Assembly (NCBI GenBank): GCA_021781575.1
Contig: JAJXWP010000043.1
Coordinates: 1 to 34,476, forward strand
Direction of reading: 5' to 3'
Length of the DNA: 34,476 bases
DNA from: Pseudomonadota bacterium
GTDB lineage: Bacteria; Pseudomonadota; Alphaproteobacteria; Rhodospirillales; Magnetospirillaceae
A program made the translations under genes and the position numbers. This document shows, piece after piece, positions 24,069 through 34,360 of this stretch. Below the pieces are notes generated by a model. The model was given only the letters and a program-made list of their open reading frames with translations. It ran no database searches and had not been told where the DNA came from. Each line of letters starts with the position of its first letter. Positions within the stretch are counted from its first letter, which is position 1.

Positions 24069-24365
24069 TCAGCGGCGGTGTGAGGGATACCGGCCCGTGG
24101 TAGAGCGCATCCCCGCGGACTCGTCCGCGCCTTCCGCCGACTTGGCCCGGTTCAGCTGCGCTTCCTTGACCCTTTGATCCGCTTCGGCGATCTCCGCCTC
24201 CAGTTCCTTTATCCGTTCCCGCAAGGGGGCGATGACCGCGCCGTCGGGCTTCCGCGCGATGAACCGGTCGAGATCATCCTTCAGACGTGCCAACTGGTTC
24301 TTGAGACTGGCCAGGTCGGACTTGGCCTTGCCGACGGGGAATGCCCGTTCTTCGAATTTGCTCAC
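24069..24365 (-). CDS. Small coiled-coil protein of unknown function
   Basis: A 98-residue protein that is almost entirely predicted helix with heptad spacing: LASLKNQLARLKDDLDRF, then REPLRE-like PLRERIKELEAEIAEADQRV. It is highly charged, with no membrane segment. GGAG six bases before a GTG at 24365 favours that start (VSKFEERAFPVGKAKS); an ATG at 24377 is also in frame. It lies about 115 bp downstream of greB on the same strand. The paired helices resemble the coiled-coil hairpin of Gre-type or other secondary-channel proteins only in general character, so no function is assigned. Confidence 0.6.
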   Translation of the reverse strand: MSKFEERAFPVGKAKSDLASLKNQLARLKDDLDRFIARKPDGAVIAPLRERIKELEAEIAEADQRVKEAQLNRAKSAEGADESAGMRSTTGRYPSHRR

Positions 24366-24481
24366 GTGAAACTCCATTGAGAATGGTCTGGGGCAGCCAT
24401 GGAAGTCAGCCTGTCGAAGAGCGGATGATGCCTTGATCTGCGGCCGTGGCAGGCCGGAAGATGCGGCTGGTCCGGCCCAGA

Positions 24482-24991
24482 TCAAGCTTTGTAACGAATC
24501 GAAACGACCTCAAGAGTATCAATTCCGGCCGGGCTCCTTACAACAACCTGGTCGCCCTCCTCGGCGTTGTGGAGCGCTCGAGCGACGGGAGAAAGCCAGC
24601 TTATCTTACCCTCCTCGATGCTCGCCTCGTCAACGCCGACGATGGTAATGGTCGTTTCCTCACCGCGGCCGTTGGCGTATGTGACGGTGGCACCGAAGAA
24701 CACGCGATTGGGGCGGGTTTGGCGGGCCGGATCGACGACTTCGGCATTGGCCAAGCGTTTGCGCAGGACCCCGACACGGTGGTCGATCTCGCGCAGGCGC
24801 TTTTTGCCGTAGAGGTAATCACCGTTTTCCGATCGGTCGCCGTTTCCGGCGGCCCAGGAGACGATCTCGACGACTTTCGGCCGTTCTTCAAGCCACAGGC
24901 GATCATGCTCCTCTTTGAGGAGTCTGAGGCCGTTGGGCGTGACGTAGTTTTTGACGCCATGGGGTGCGTCTTCGTCGTCGATGCCGTTCAT
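24482..24991 (-). CDS. greB: Transcript cleavage factor GreB-like
   Basis: A 169-residue Gre factor that stimulates RNA cleavage in backtracked RNA polymerase. The N-terminal coiled coil ends in the acidic tip GDRSENGDYLYGKKRLREID, matching GreB (the tip D and E coordinate Mg2+). The C-terminal FKBP-like domain shows VFFGATVTYANGRGEETTITIVG and SWLSPVARALHNAEEGDQVVV. The LW-EERP-V segment before the tip (HDRLWLEERPKVVEIVSWA) also favours GreB over GreA. The N-terminus has about 13 extra acidic residues. The region upstream to about 25140 is AT-rich and likely holds its promoter. Confidence 0.88.
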   Translation of the reverse strand: MNGIDDEDAPHGVKNYVTPNGLRLLKEEHDRLWLEERPKVVEIVSWAAGNGDRSENGDYLYGKKRLREIDHRVGVLRKRLANAEVVDPARQTRPNRVFFGATVTYANGRGEETTITIVGVDEASIEEGKISWLSPVARALHNAEEGDQVVVRSPAGIDTLEVVSIRYKA

Positions 24992-25140
24992 GGGCGGGTG
25001 CGACCGTCTGGGGAGCTTCGGATGAGAATCGTCTCCGATGATTGTTTGGTTCGGCGAAATAAATCACATTGAGAAATGTGTATTATGAGATGCGCTAAAT
25101 GTCAATTGCAATATTATCTTTTATTTGCTATCCGGCCGAC

Positions 25141-25174
25141 ACTGACACAAGCTGAATCTTCAGTTTCTGTCAGT
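25141..25174 (-). terminator. Near-perfect 16-bp stem just after a broken diguanylate cyclase gene
   Basis: ACTGACA (25141-25147) pairs with TGTCAGT (25168-25174). After one C/C mismatch the inner bases 25149-25156 pair with 25159-25166, including one G-T pair, around a 2-nt loop. It begins 4 bp past the stop of the minus-strand GGDEF fragment, the position of a terminator. No long T-run follows. Confidence 0.5.
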
Positions 25175-25177
25175 GCA

Positions 25178-25694
25178 CTAGGCGCGGTGCGCCTTGCGCA
25201 TCCGCTTGACCGCATACATCGCCTGATCCGCTTTCTCTATGAGCACTTCCATTTCTGTACCGTCATCGGGGTAGGTGGCCAGGCCGATGCTGGCGTCAAG
25301 CCCGAGTTGGTTGTCCTCGAAGGCAAACGGCCGGCGGATTTGGTCGACTAACCGATCGATGTGACGGACTGCGCTGTCACGGCCGTCTATGTCCGCCATG
25401 ATTACGGCAAATTCGTCTCCACCCAGCCGGGCAACGGTATCGGATTGACGAGATATCTCGCTGATGCGGCGACCAGTCTCACAGATTGCCGCGTCATTTG
25501 GCGATTTCCGTCTGCGCTCGAATGATCTCCATGAGAATTTCCGGGTTCGCCAGAATTATACCCGCTTCGCTGTCCATGAATCCCGTCGCGCGTCTCTCTT
25601 CGCAGAAGAGGGAGATCTTAGCGTCGACTGTGTCGCTGTCCACCCGATTCATGCCATTGGAATCATTAACTTCCGATGGCTGGCGCAATTCCAC
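25178..25694 (-). pseudogene. Diguanylate cyclase gene with internal deletion and frameshift
   Basis: Bases 25178 to about 25510 encode the second half of a GGDEF domain: RQSDTVARLGGDEFAVIMADIDG with an RQSD inhibitory site, and the late LDASIGLATYPDDG. The DxLTGLxNR start and substrate-binding half are absent. Immediately upstream, in another frame, a 66-codon ORF ends at 25494 with LANPEILMEIIRAQTEIAK. That segment resembles the region before the GAF domain of GAF-GGDEF cyclases. The simplest reading is one gene that lost its middle (GAF plus the first half of GGDEF) and shifted frame at the junction near 25494-25510. It should have no cyclase activity. Translation of the two parts is as seen; the single-gene history is inferred. 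Confidence 0.65.
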
Positions 25695-25783
25695 TCGTCA
25701 TCGCCAAGCCCGAAACAATCCGGCCGCTTTCAGGCGCTGCGGGAGCGGGGCATGAACGACGATCTGGGCCGCGGCGTCTCCCT

Positions 25784-26344
25784 TCAAGGATGGGCTTTGC
25801 GCCATTCCCGAACCACCGCCAGCGTGTTCTGCACATGCTTATCCGGAGATAGGGCGGTATAGGAATAGAGGATCGTGCCGTCGGGGGCGACGACATAGGA
25901 TGTGCGGTCCGCAACCCCCGTGATCCCCGGAACCCTGACCATCACCGCGTCATAGGCACGGATCACTTTCAAGTCGGGATCGGCGGCTACGGGAAACCTG
26001 TCACGGCATTCCTTGGCGGAAAATTCCTTCTGGGTGTCGATCCTGTCGGCCGACACGCCGATCAGGCTGGCGCCGGCCGCGCTGAAACTCTCCGCCGCCT
26101 CGGCAAACTCGTGGGCCTCGGCCGTACAGCCGGGGGTGAAGGATTTCGGATAGAAGTAGAGGACGACGGGGCCCCGCTTCAGCGCCTCGGCGAGAGAAAA
26201 GGTGAATTCCTTGCCACCGACCGCTGCCTGGGCGGTGAAATCGGGGGCCTTATCGCCGGCCTTGAGTTCGGCCTTGGCCGCGCCACCATGGAGCAGGCCG
26301 GCGGCCGCCAACAGCAACGTCAAAGGTTTCATTGCACTCTTCAT
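25784..26344 (-). CDS. Peroxiredoxin (AhpC/TSA, BCP-like) with signal peptide
   Basis: A 186-residue thiol peroxidase. A signal peptide is evident (MKSAMKPLTLLLAAAGLLHGGAA split by a basic start, a hydrophobic core and an AKA cleavage site near 25), so the enzyme probably works in the periplasm. The peroxidatic cysteine is C73 in the P-x3-T-x2-C-like SFTPGCTAEA. A second cysteine at C113 (KECRDRF) could be the resolving one. LKAGDKAPDFTAQA and ADPDLKVIRAYD are standard for BCP/PrxQ members. It reduces peroxides using a thioredoxin-like donor. The start may be the ATG at 26344 or at 26332. It lies alone between the broken cyclase gene and a gene-free stretch. Confidence 0.88.
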   Translation of the reverse strand: MKSAMKPLTLLLAAAGLLHGGAAKAELKAGDKAPDFTAQAAVGGKEFTFSLAEALKRGPVVLYFYPKSFTPGCTAEAHEFAEAAESFSAAGASLIGVSADRIDTQKEFSAKECRDRFPVAADPDLKVIRAYDAVMVRVPGITGVADRTSYVVAPDGTILYSYTALSPDKHVQNTLAVVREWRKAHP

Positions 26345-26694
26345 CCTTGGCCTCGCCCAGTCGTTCCCTCTGCATATGGTGCTTCAGCGCAATGGCAGCT
26401 ACCGGTCGGACAGCAGGCCGGCAAGCCCGCCAGGGTTTCTCCGGCAGTGGCGCAGTCCCAACGGGACCTCTGCCACTTTCCTCACCGGAGACGGTTGAAC
26501 ATCTGGGTGGCTGGATTTTTGGTGCGCTCCGGTTGCGGCTTGGCGGCGGCAAACCCGGCCGCATCGGAAGCCAGGATGGCGTGGCGATCTGACAAAGGCG
26601 GACGGGCGGATGTGGCGTGACTGCGGGACGCGGAATCAATAGCCCGATGACCAGCCAACCAACCTGCGTGGCAAGGGGCGGGGAGGCGTCAGGC
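26345..26694. other. Intergenic region without a recognisable gene
   Basis: About 350 bp between the peroxiredoxin start and the stop of the unrecognised gene upstream. Several frames are open because of high GC, but none shows a ribosome site with plausible protein features. It likely holds the peroxiredoxin promoter. Confidence 0.4.
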
Positions 26695-27336
26695 TCATTC
26701 GGCCGCGGCGGCGGGAAGATCGTCAACGAAAGACAGGATGAGCTGGCGGATGACACTCACCTGCTTTTCGGTAGGCAGGGTTCCGTCTGCTGCCGGTGTC
26801 AGCATCAGGCCTCGCCAGTTGGCCAGCCCCTGTCTTCCGCGGAGCCCCTGGGCCATGCTGCCGATCATCCGGCGCATCAGCGAGACGGTTCTTGGGTCGG
26901 CATACACCGTGTCCCAGTCCAACCGCGAGCCGTGCTGACTGAACAGCGACTGGAGGATCGCTTTGCACTCGTGATCGTAGATGGCGAAGCTGGGGCCGAT
27001 CAGGCTGCGGGCAGCGGTGAAATATGCGGGCAGGAACTTGCGATCGAAGCCGGACGGCGTGGTGAAAAACAGGCTCTCGAATGGCTTCACCAGCAGGCGA
27101 TTGACCGGATTGCTGCGCAGACCGCTGCGCCGGCCGGCGGGTGCCTGTGCGCATCGCTGGCGGGCAGCCATGTAGGCCTTGTCCAGTTCGATCGTTCCGC
27201 GCTCGATCAGGTCGATCGCCCGATCGACGGCATCCAGCGACACGATGCCGTCGCGCCCGAGGTCGGTGAGAACGGCTTGCAGCACGCGAAGAGCAACGGA
27301 CACGGCCGCTCGGGAAGCATTGACTGGCGATGTCAT
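26695..27336 (-). CDS. Unrecognised protein of 213 residues
   Basis: I do not recognise this family. The ATG at 27336 gives a soluble, mostly helical protein with a basic middle. Notable segments are DGIVSLDAVDRAIDLIERGTIEL, a hydrophobic-aromatic stretch (PFESLFFTTPSGFDRKFLPAYF), and a conserved-looking LDWDTVYADPRTVSLMRRMIG. It ends AAAAE. There is no signal peptide or membrane helix. The frame is open to 27555, but the upstream part is AT-rich and reads poorly as protein. It is on the same strand as the cbb operon, about 300 bp further downstream, and could be a late member or independent. Confidence 0.65.
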   Translation of the reverse strand: MTSPVNASRAAVSVALRVLQAVLTDLGRDGIVSLDAVDRAIDLIERGTIELDKAYMAARQRCAQAPAGRRSGLRSNPVNRLLVKPFESLFFTTPSGFDRKFLPAYFTAARSLIGPSFAIYDHECKAILQSLFSQHGSRLDWDTVYADPRTVSLMRRMIGSMAQGLRGRQGLANWRGLMLTPAADGTLPTEKQVSVIRQLILSFVDDLPAAAAE

Positions 27337-27633
27337 GGCAAACAATCCGACAAAGAGGCGCGGAATGGAAAAAACGATAAGATATTTACATTGTGAACGA
27401 AATATATCAAGTTGCCATGTGGGTATCCCAGATTTCCACCTCGTGTATACAGATCTGCGCTGTCTTCTTTCCCCCGCATCCTGTCTGTTCGCAAACGGAA
27501 TGAGAACTTGTCTAATAATAGATGAAAAATGAAGTCGACAGGAAAACTGCGCCACGAGGCAAGCAAAACCTCATTACCGCAACAGCAGGGACGGGAGCGC
27601 TTCTGGTCAAGGAACAGGGCTGCTCGCGGCCGA
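27337..27633. other. AT-rich intergenic stretch after the cbb operon
   Basis: Bases 27355-27545 are markedly AT-rich compared with flanking genes. This fits a promoter for the unrecognised gene downstream on the minus strand and the end of the cbb transcript. No clear hairpin with a T-run was found. Confidence 0.35.
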
Positions 27634-28833
27634 CTATGAGCGGGGAGGCGAACCGGCGCATGCCTTGACAAAATCGATACTCATGCGGTCCCCGGCGATA
27701 GGGCGAAACAATCCGCTGGCAAATGCCATATGAACCGGATGATCCCGATAACTGGCGATGACCCGCTCATGGGTGAATTCGATCAACCAGCAAAAGCGAT
27801 ATCTCGCCTTGTCCGGCACGGCCCCGCCGGCGAAGACGCGGCGCACTCCGGGGATCTTCGCCAGCACCTCGCAGCCATGCGCCATTATTCCGTTCACTTG
27901 GGCATCGCTGACGTCTTCAGCGTTGAAAACGATCATGTGTTCGACGGGCAGCCATGGCCGGCACTGAGCCAGCAATTCCGCGGCGCGCCCGGTGGAGCCG
28001 AACAAGCGCATGCACCGTTCGACTTCGCCACGGACGGCGGTCCGAATTCCCTGCGTAAGATCGGTATAAGCATTGCTGCGGCGGGACTTCGCATTCGACC
28101 GGATTTGCTCGCCGGCGGCGTCTGCAAGGGCGGTATAATAATTGATCTTGGCGACACCGTTGTCGATGAGCTTGCGGTATTGCATGGCGGACAGCCCGGT
28201 GCCTCCATGGATCACCAGCGGGATCCTGACCGCCTCGTTGATGCGGCGCAGGCGCTCAAAATCCAGCCTTGGCCGGCCGCGCAAGCGTCCATGCACGGTG
28301 CCGACCGAAACCGCCAGGCAATCGACGCCCGTGCGTTGCACATAGGCATTGGCTTCGGCGACGGAAGTATAAATGGCCTCTCCGGGATGCTTTTCGGCGT
28401 CTTCACCTTCGACCCCCGAGACATACCCCAGTTCCCCCTCCACGGCCACGCCGCAGCCTCGTGCCATTTCCACCACTCGCTGCGTTTGCGCGACATTGGA
28501 TGGAAACGGTTGGTGAGAGACGTCCACCATCACGCCGTTACAGCCGAGGTTGATCGCCTGCACCGCGGATTCGTACGAACCGCCATGGTCGAGATGGATC
28601 GCCAGCGGCGCGGTTGCGCGATGTGCCGCTTTCTCCACTGCCGCCATCGCGAGTTCGAAATCATAGTGCTCGAAATGGGTTTGAGCGAGGCTCAGGATGG
28701 CGGGAGAACGGCATTGCTCGGCGGCGCCGACGATTGCCTCGAGGAAGTCAAGGCTGACCAGATCGAAACCGCCGATCGCATAGCCGTTCCGATAGGCGTG
28801 GTTGAGCATGTCGCGCATGTCAACGAGAGGCAT
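27634..28833 (-). CDS. Class II fructose-bisphosphate aldolase fused to a C-terminal Dabb domain
   Basis: A 399-residue fusion. Residues 1-285 are a zinc-dependent class II aldolase (FbaA/GatY group), which in the Calvin cycle joins triose phosphates and also erythrose 4-phosphate with dihydroxyacetone phosphate. HLDHGGS carries catalytic D82 and zinc ligand H83. EGELGYVSGVE, the GTVHGRL histidine and VIHGGTGL complete the site. Residues about 297-392 form an added alpha/beta barrel of the Dabb (stress-responsive A/B barrel) type: EHMIVFNAEDVSDAQV, a central PGVRRVFAGG, then YRFCWLIEFTHERVIASY and HPVHMAF. Plain aldolases of this class end at roughly 280-350 residues without it. It is the last gene of the cbbL-cbbS-cbbX run, 82 bp after cbbX, so a Calvin cycle role is expected. 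Confidence 0.87.
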   Translation of the reverse strand: MPLVDMRDMLNHAYRNGYAIGGFDLVSLDFLEAIVGAAEQCRSPAILSLAQTHFEHYDFELAMAAVEKAAHRATAPLAIHLDHGGSYESAVQAINLGCNGVMVDVSHQPFPSNVAQTQRVVEMARGCGVAVEGELGYVSGVEGEDAEKHPGEAIYTSVAEANAYVQRTGVDCLAVSVGTVHGRLRGRPRLDFERLRRINEAVRIPLVIHGGTGLSAMQYRKLIDNGVAKINYYTALADAAGEQIRSNAKSRRSNAYTDLTQGIRTAVRGEVERCMRLFGSTGRAAELLAQCRPWLPVEHMIVFNAEDVSDAQVNGIMAHGCEVLAKIPGVRRVFAGGAVPDKARYRFCWLIEFTHERVIASYRDHPVHMAFASGLFRPIAGDRMSIDFVKACAGSPPRS

Positions 28834-28915
28834 GATCCGTGCTCCTATCTCTCATCCCGTGGACTGAGCCATCCGTCCATCCGGCGGCGGTCCTTTACCA
28901 GGGGCAGGGTCGCAC

Positions 28916-29842
28916 TCAGTCGGCGCCCGTGTCGGGCGGATCCTTCTGAAAGATCCGGCTGGCCAGAATGTCTTCAGCTTCGATGGTGGTCAGATCCGAT
29001 CGGCTGAGCTTGCGGTCCAGCGTGGCGAACAGCCGGTTGGCCTGGCGCAGGCGGGAGCGATCCAGCGCGTTGCGCACCGACCGTGCGTTGGCGAAATGGA
29101 TCATTCGCATGCGGCGCCGGATGTAATCGATGAAGGCCTCTTCGGCTTTTTCGCTGAGACGATAGTTCTGTTGGGCCAGCATGAGCTTGGAGATGGCTAG
29201 CAGTTCCTCGGGGCTGTAGTCGGGAAAGTCGACGTGGTGGGCGATGCGCGAGCGCATGCCCGGATTGCTGTTGAAGAAGCGATCCATCCGATCCTTGTAG
29301 CCGGCAAGAATCACCACCAAATCATCCCGGTTGTTCTCCATTACCTGTAAGAGGATCTCGATGGACTCCTGGCCATAATCGCGCTCGTTCTCTGGCTTAT
29401 ACAGATAATATGCTTCATCGATGAACAGCACGCCACCCATGGCCTTCTTGATGACTTCCTTGGTTTTTGGCGCCGTATGGCCGATATACTGGCCGACCAG
29501 ATCGTCACGGGTCACCGCCACCAGATGGCCCGAGCGGATATAGCCCAGGCGATGCAGGATCTCGGCCATCCGCAGGGCGACCGTGGTCTTGCCGGTGCCG
29601 GGATTGCCGGTGAATGACATGTGCAGCGTCGGGGTCTCGGCGCTCAAGCTCAGCTTCTTGCGAAGGCGGTCGACCAGCAGGAGAGCTGCTGTTTCGCGGA
29701 TGCGGGTCTTGACCGGCTGCAGGCCGATCAGTTCGCGATCCAGCTTGTCGAGCACCTCGCCGACCTGCGAAGTCCGCAGCTCCTCGCGCAGGTCGATGCT
29801 GGCCTCGTCACCAGGCATGACTTCATCGCTCATTCTATTCAT
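28916..29842 (-). CDS. cbbX: CbbX, red-type RuBisCO activase
   Basis: A 308-residue AAA+ ATPase that frees inhibited red-type RuBisCO by pulling on the large-subunit C-terminus. Walker A is GNPGTGKTT (79-87) and Walker B is [11 protein letters not shown] (about 136-146). The segment [19 protein letters not shown], containing the pore-loop tyrosine, and the sensor region [16 protein letters not shown] are all diagnostic of CbbX. It follows cbbS by about 150 bp on the same strand. In characterised members activity needs RuBP binding. Confidence 0.95.
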   Translation of the reverse strand: MNRMSDEVMPGDEASIDLREELRTSQVGEVLDKLDRELIGLQPVKTRIRETAALLLVDRLRKKLSLSAETPTLHMSFTGNPGTGKTTVALRMAEILHRLGYIRSGHLVAVTRDDLVGQYIGHTAPKTKEVIKKAMGGVLFIDEAYYLYKPENERDYGQESIEILLQVMENNRDDLVVILAGYKDRMDRFFNSNPGMRSRIAHHVDFPDYSPEELLAISKLMLAQQNYRLSEKAEEAFIDYIRRRMRMIHFANARSVRNALDRSRLRQANRLFATLDRKLSRSDLTTIEAEDILASRIFQKDPPDTGAD

Positions 29843-29992
29843 CGTTCCCTACCTGGAAATGGGTGTTTCGAAGCGGTTGCCTCGGCATGCCGACGATCCG
29901 GGGCGGGGACCCCTCTGTCCGGCCGAACCGACCACCGGACGGCGTGCCGACAGAGAGGACCGGCGGAAACACCGCCGGCCCCTGCCGTCGGG

Positions 29993-30430
29993 TCAGGCGT
30001 AGCGTTCGCCTTCCGGCTTGTCCGTCGCATAGGGCACGATGCTGTAGCCCATGCTGCGGCCGTCACGCTCCTCGCGCAGCAGCCGGTAGCCCGGTTCCTT
30101 GGCCGGACGGTTGACCATGTAGGCCATGCGCGGGGTTTCCCAGCCGCGTCCGCTGTCAAAGGCCATCACCCGGATATAGTAGCCGGGAAACGTCTTGCGG
30201 CACTCGTTGATCTCCAACATGATCGCGGCCGGATCTTTGAGATCGAACATCGGGTTGCCGTACATTTCCCAGTAGGTGTTCCGTGGATGGGGGTCGTCGG
30301 TGTATTCGACGCTGACCGCCCAGCCGTTCTGCAGCGCGTAGCGGATCTGGGCGAGGATCTGCTGGTCCGTCAGATCGGGCAGGAACGAGAACTGTCCCTG
30401 GGTGATACGATTGCCGTGATTGCTCATCAT
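29993..30430 (-). CDS. cbbS: RuBisCO small subunit, red-type form I
   Basis: The small subunit caps the L8 core of form I RuBisCO. The 145 residues show TQGQFSFLPDLTDQQI at the N-terminus, PRNTYWEMYGNPMFDL and FPGYYIRVMAFD. The long C-terminal extension after that (WETPRMAYMVNRPAKEPGY onward) is the beta-hairpin tail found only in red-type form IC/ID small subunits. Two adjacent ATG codons (30430 and 30427) are possible starts. It lies 22 bp behind cbbL. Confidence 0.95.
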   Translation of the reverse strand: MMSNHGNRITQGQFSFLPDLTDQQILAQIRYALQNGWAVSVEYTDDPHPRNTYWEMYGNPMFDLKDPAAIMLEINECRKTFPGYYIRVMAFDSGRGWETPRMAYMVNRPAKEPGYRLLREERDGRSMGYSIVPYATDKPEGERYA

Positions 30431-30452
30431 GGTGGTGATCTCCCCTTGCGAC

Positions 30453-31976
<1,524 letters not shown>

Positions 31977-32021
31977 TTAGGTGCGGCAGTCTAGGCGGGG
32001 GGTGTCATAGTGAGAACTTGA

Positions 32022-32047
32022 ATTATTCTATAAAGTGCATTGATAAT
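32022..32047. promoter_or_regulatory. Candidate CbbR operator between cbbL and cbbR
   Basis: ATTAT (32022-32026) and ATAAT (32043-32047) are inverted copies, and within them TAA-N7-TGA at 32031-32043 fits the TNA-N7-TNA pattern known for CbbR sites. The element lies just upstream of the cbbR ATG at 32053 and about 100 bp before cbbL, so one bound regulator could control both genes. The match is short and the assignment is an inference from pattern and place. Confidence 0.45.
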
Positions 32048-32052
32048 GCTCT

Positions 32053-33021
32053 ATGGATGCTCCGATGTTTCCCCAGCTGGTGCGCCGCGCAAGCCTGCGC
32101 CAGCTGCAGATTTTCGAAGTGGTAGCCCGGCTGGCAAGCTTTACCCGCGCCGCCGAGAGCCTGTTTCTGACCCAACCCACGGTCTCCGTGCAGATCAAGA
32201 ATCTCGAACATGCCGTAGGCTTGGCGCTGTTCGAGCGGGTCGGGCGGAAAGTGTTTCTGACCGAGGCCGGCCGGGCCCTTCATGGGGCGGCGACCGAGGT
32301 GCTGGAGACCCTGACCCGGGTGGAAGGAGAGATCGCGGATCTCAAAGGCCTTAAGACCGGTCATTTACGTCTGGCGGTGGTGACCACAGCGAAATACTTC
32401 GCTCCCAGTGCCTTGGGCATATTCTGCAGCCGCCACCCGGGAATCGATGTGTCGTTGAAGGTGACCAATCGCGAGCGGATCCTCCAGCGCATGGCCGCCA
32501 ATGTGGACGATCTTTATATCATGGGGCATGCTCCTGGCGGAGCCGATACCATGTTCGTCCCGTTCATGCCCAATCCGCTGGTCATGCTGGCCGCGAGGGA
32601 CCATCCGCTGTCCGGCGAGCGCGACATCCCCCTGGAACGCATCGCCCGCGAGCCATTCATCATGCGCGAGGAGGGATCGGGCACCCGCATGGCGCTGGAG
32701 GCGCTTTTCGCCCGGCATGGCCTGAAACCCAGGGTACGCATGGAACTGGGCAGCAACGAGGCGATCAAGCACGCCATCATCGGCGGCTTGGGCGTCTCGG
32801 CGCTGTCACGGCACACCTTGCGGCCGGAGGCGGGGCCCAGGCAGCTGGCAATCCTCGACGTGGAGAGCTTCCCCATCGAACGCCACTGGCATGTCGGCTA
32901 TCCCGCAGGCAAGCGCCTGTCGGTGGTCGTCCGAGCCTTCCTCGACTTCCTGAAACGCGAAGCCAGGCTGCTGATCCCTTGGGACTCCGAGGGGGGACCG
33001 GCGCTGGATTCGCCGCTGTAG
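32053..33021 (+). CDS. cbbR: CbbR, LysR-type regulator of the Calvin cycle operon
   Basis: A 322-residue LysR-type activator. The N-terminal winged helix-turn-helix has ASFTRAAESLFLTQPTVSVQIKNLE (in two halves, about 25-50) and the linker helix LETLTRVEGEIADL. The effector domain follows with GHLRLAVVTTAKYFAPSALG, close to known CbbR proteins, and EEGSGTRMALEALF. It diverges from cbbL with 127 bp between starts, the standard arrangement. In studied bacteria, metabolites such as RuBP, PEP or NADPH tune its activity. Confidence 0.94.
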   Translation: MDAPMFPQLVRRASLRQLQIFEVVARLASFTRAAESLFLTQPTVSVQIKNLEHAVGLALFERVGRKVFLTEAGRALHGAATEVLETLTRVEGEIADLKGLKTGHLRLAVVTTAKYFAPSALGIFCSRHPGIDVSLKVTNRERILQRMAANVDDLYIMGHAPGGADTMFVPFMPNPLVMLAARDHPLSGERDIPLERIAREPFIMREEGSGTRMALEALFARHGLKPRVRMELGSNEAIKHAIIGGLGVSALSRHTLRPEAGPRQLAILDVESFPIERHWHVGYPAGKRLSVVVRAFLDFLKREARLLIPWDSEGGPALDSPL

Positions 33022-33083
33022 GGGTTGGGATCCGGCATTTGGTTCGCAGACGAGTCTCGCGCCCGCATCGTCCATCGCGCTGA

Positions 33084-34178
33084 TCACGCCGGCTCGAGCG
33101 TGGGGTAGTCCAAATATCCCTTTTCGTCGCCACCATAAAGCGTCTTCATATCGGGCGGGGTCAGCGGCGCGCCGCGCCTGAGCCGTTCGACCAGGTCGGG
33201 GTTCGAGATGAAGGGCCGGCCGAAGGCGATCAAGTCGGCGCTGTTGTCCCGCCTGGCTGCCAGCGCCAGCTCGCGGGTGTAGCAATTGTTGGCGATGTAA
33301 AGACCACGAAAACTACGGCGCAGCCGGCCGAGATCGAAGGCGCCAGCAACCTCGCGGGTCTGTCCGGTGATGCCCTCGACGACGTGAAGGTAGGCGAGTT
33401 TCATGGCATCCAACCGGTCGACCAGCAAGGAAAAAACAGGTTCGGGGTCGCTGTCGACCAGATCGTTGCGGTTGTTGACCGGCGAGATGCGGATACCCAC
33501 CCGTTCCGAGCCGGCAACCGCGCAGACCGCGGCCACCACGTCGAGGGGGAAGCGCACGCGGTTGTCGATCGCTCCGCCATAGGCGTCCGTGCGCCGGTTG
33601 GCCCCGTCCTTCAGGAATTGCTCCAACAGATAGCCGTTGGCGGCGTGCACCTCGACGCCGTCAAAGCCCGCTGCCAGGGCATTTTCGGTGGCCTGGCGGT
33701 AGTCATCGACGATGCGCGGCAATTCGCCGATGTCCAGGGCGCGAGGCGTGACGGCGGGCTTCATGCCCTGCTCGGTGAAGACCTCGACGTTCGGACGCAC
33801 CGCCGACGGTGCCACCGGCAGCGCACCGCCCGGTTGCAGGTCGGGATGGGAGATCCGCCCGACATGCCAAAGCTGGAGAAAAATCCGACTGCCTTTGGCG
33901 TGGACGGCCCGCGTCACTGTCTGCCAGCCGGCAACCTGCCCGGCTGAATAGATGCCGGGGGTCCAGGCGTAACCCTTGCCCTCAGGACTGATCTGCGAGG
34001 CTTCGCTGATGATCAGCCCGGCGCTGGCTCGTTGGGCATAGTATTCGGCCGCCATCGGCCGCGGTACGTCGCCTTCGCCGGCCCGGCTGCGGGTCAGCGG
34101 CGCCATGACGATGCGGTTGGCCAGTTGATAGGGGCCAAGGCGAACCGGTGCGAAGAGATCGGTTTCCAAGCTGGGCAT
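33084..34178 (-). CDS. Old Yellow Enzyme family alkene reductase (NemA-like)
   Basis: A 364-residue FMN-dependent NAD(P)H oxidoreductase that reduces activated C=C bonds, and in some members nitrate esters or N-ethylmaleimide. Seen are NRIVMAPLTRSRAGEGDVP, the LQLWHVGRISHPD segment with an active-site tryptophan and histidine, the substrate-binding pair in VHAANGYLLEQFL, the ANRRTDAYGG turn, and the FMN phosphate loop ADLIAFGRPFISNPDL. The ATG at 34178 has AAGGAG eight bases upstream; the longer frame to 34346 adds only unlikely sequence. An insertion sequence begins about 180 bp upstream and may have altered its promoter. Confidence 0.92.
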   Translation of the reverse strand: MPSLETDLFAPVRLGPYQLANRIVMAPLTRSRAGEGDVPRPMAAEYYAQRASAGLIISEASQISPEGKGYAWTPGIYSAGQVAGWQTVTRAVHAKGSRIFLQLWHVGRISHPDLQPGGALPVAPSAVRPNVEVFTEQGMKPAVTPRALDIGELPRIVDDYRQATENALAAGFDGVEVHAANGYLLEQFLKDGANRRTDAYGGAIDNRVRFPLDVVAAVCAVAGSERVGIRISPVNNRNDLVDSDPEPVFSLLVDRLDAMKLAYLHVVEGITGQTREVAGAFDLGRLRRSFRGLYIANNCYTRELALAARRDNSADLIAFGRPFISNPDLVERLRRGAPLTPPDMKTLYGGDEKGYLDYPTLEPA

Positions 34179-34360
34179 CGTGGGCTCCTTCAATGGGGGG
34201 CGGGGGCGGTTTGCCGGGGCCGGATGAAGCGCTGCGGCTTGCCGTTTAGGGTGGTCGCCGATCTGTCCCGGATGAACGGCATTCCACCGCTGCTGGTAGA
34301 CGCCAGGGTAGCCGGATTCCTCTCCAACCGGAAGGTGAAATGCCATGTCTGTCGCTAGCT

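Noticed and set aside
24069-24485. Longer start for the coiled-coil protein at 24485
   Set aside because: The added N-terminus is not protein-like and overlaps the end of greB; a GGAG site supports the GTG at 24365.
27730-29007. A 425-codon plus-strand open frame opposite the aldolase
   Set aside because: Antisense shadow of the aldolase-Dabb gene; no recognisable domain or ribosome site.
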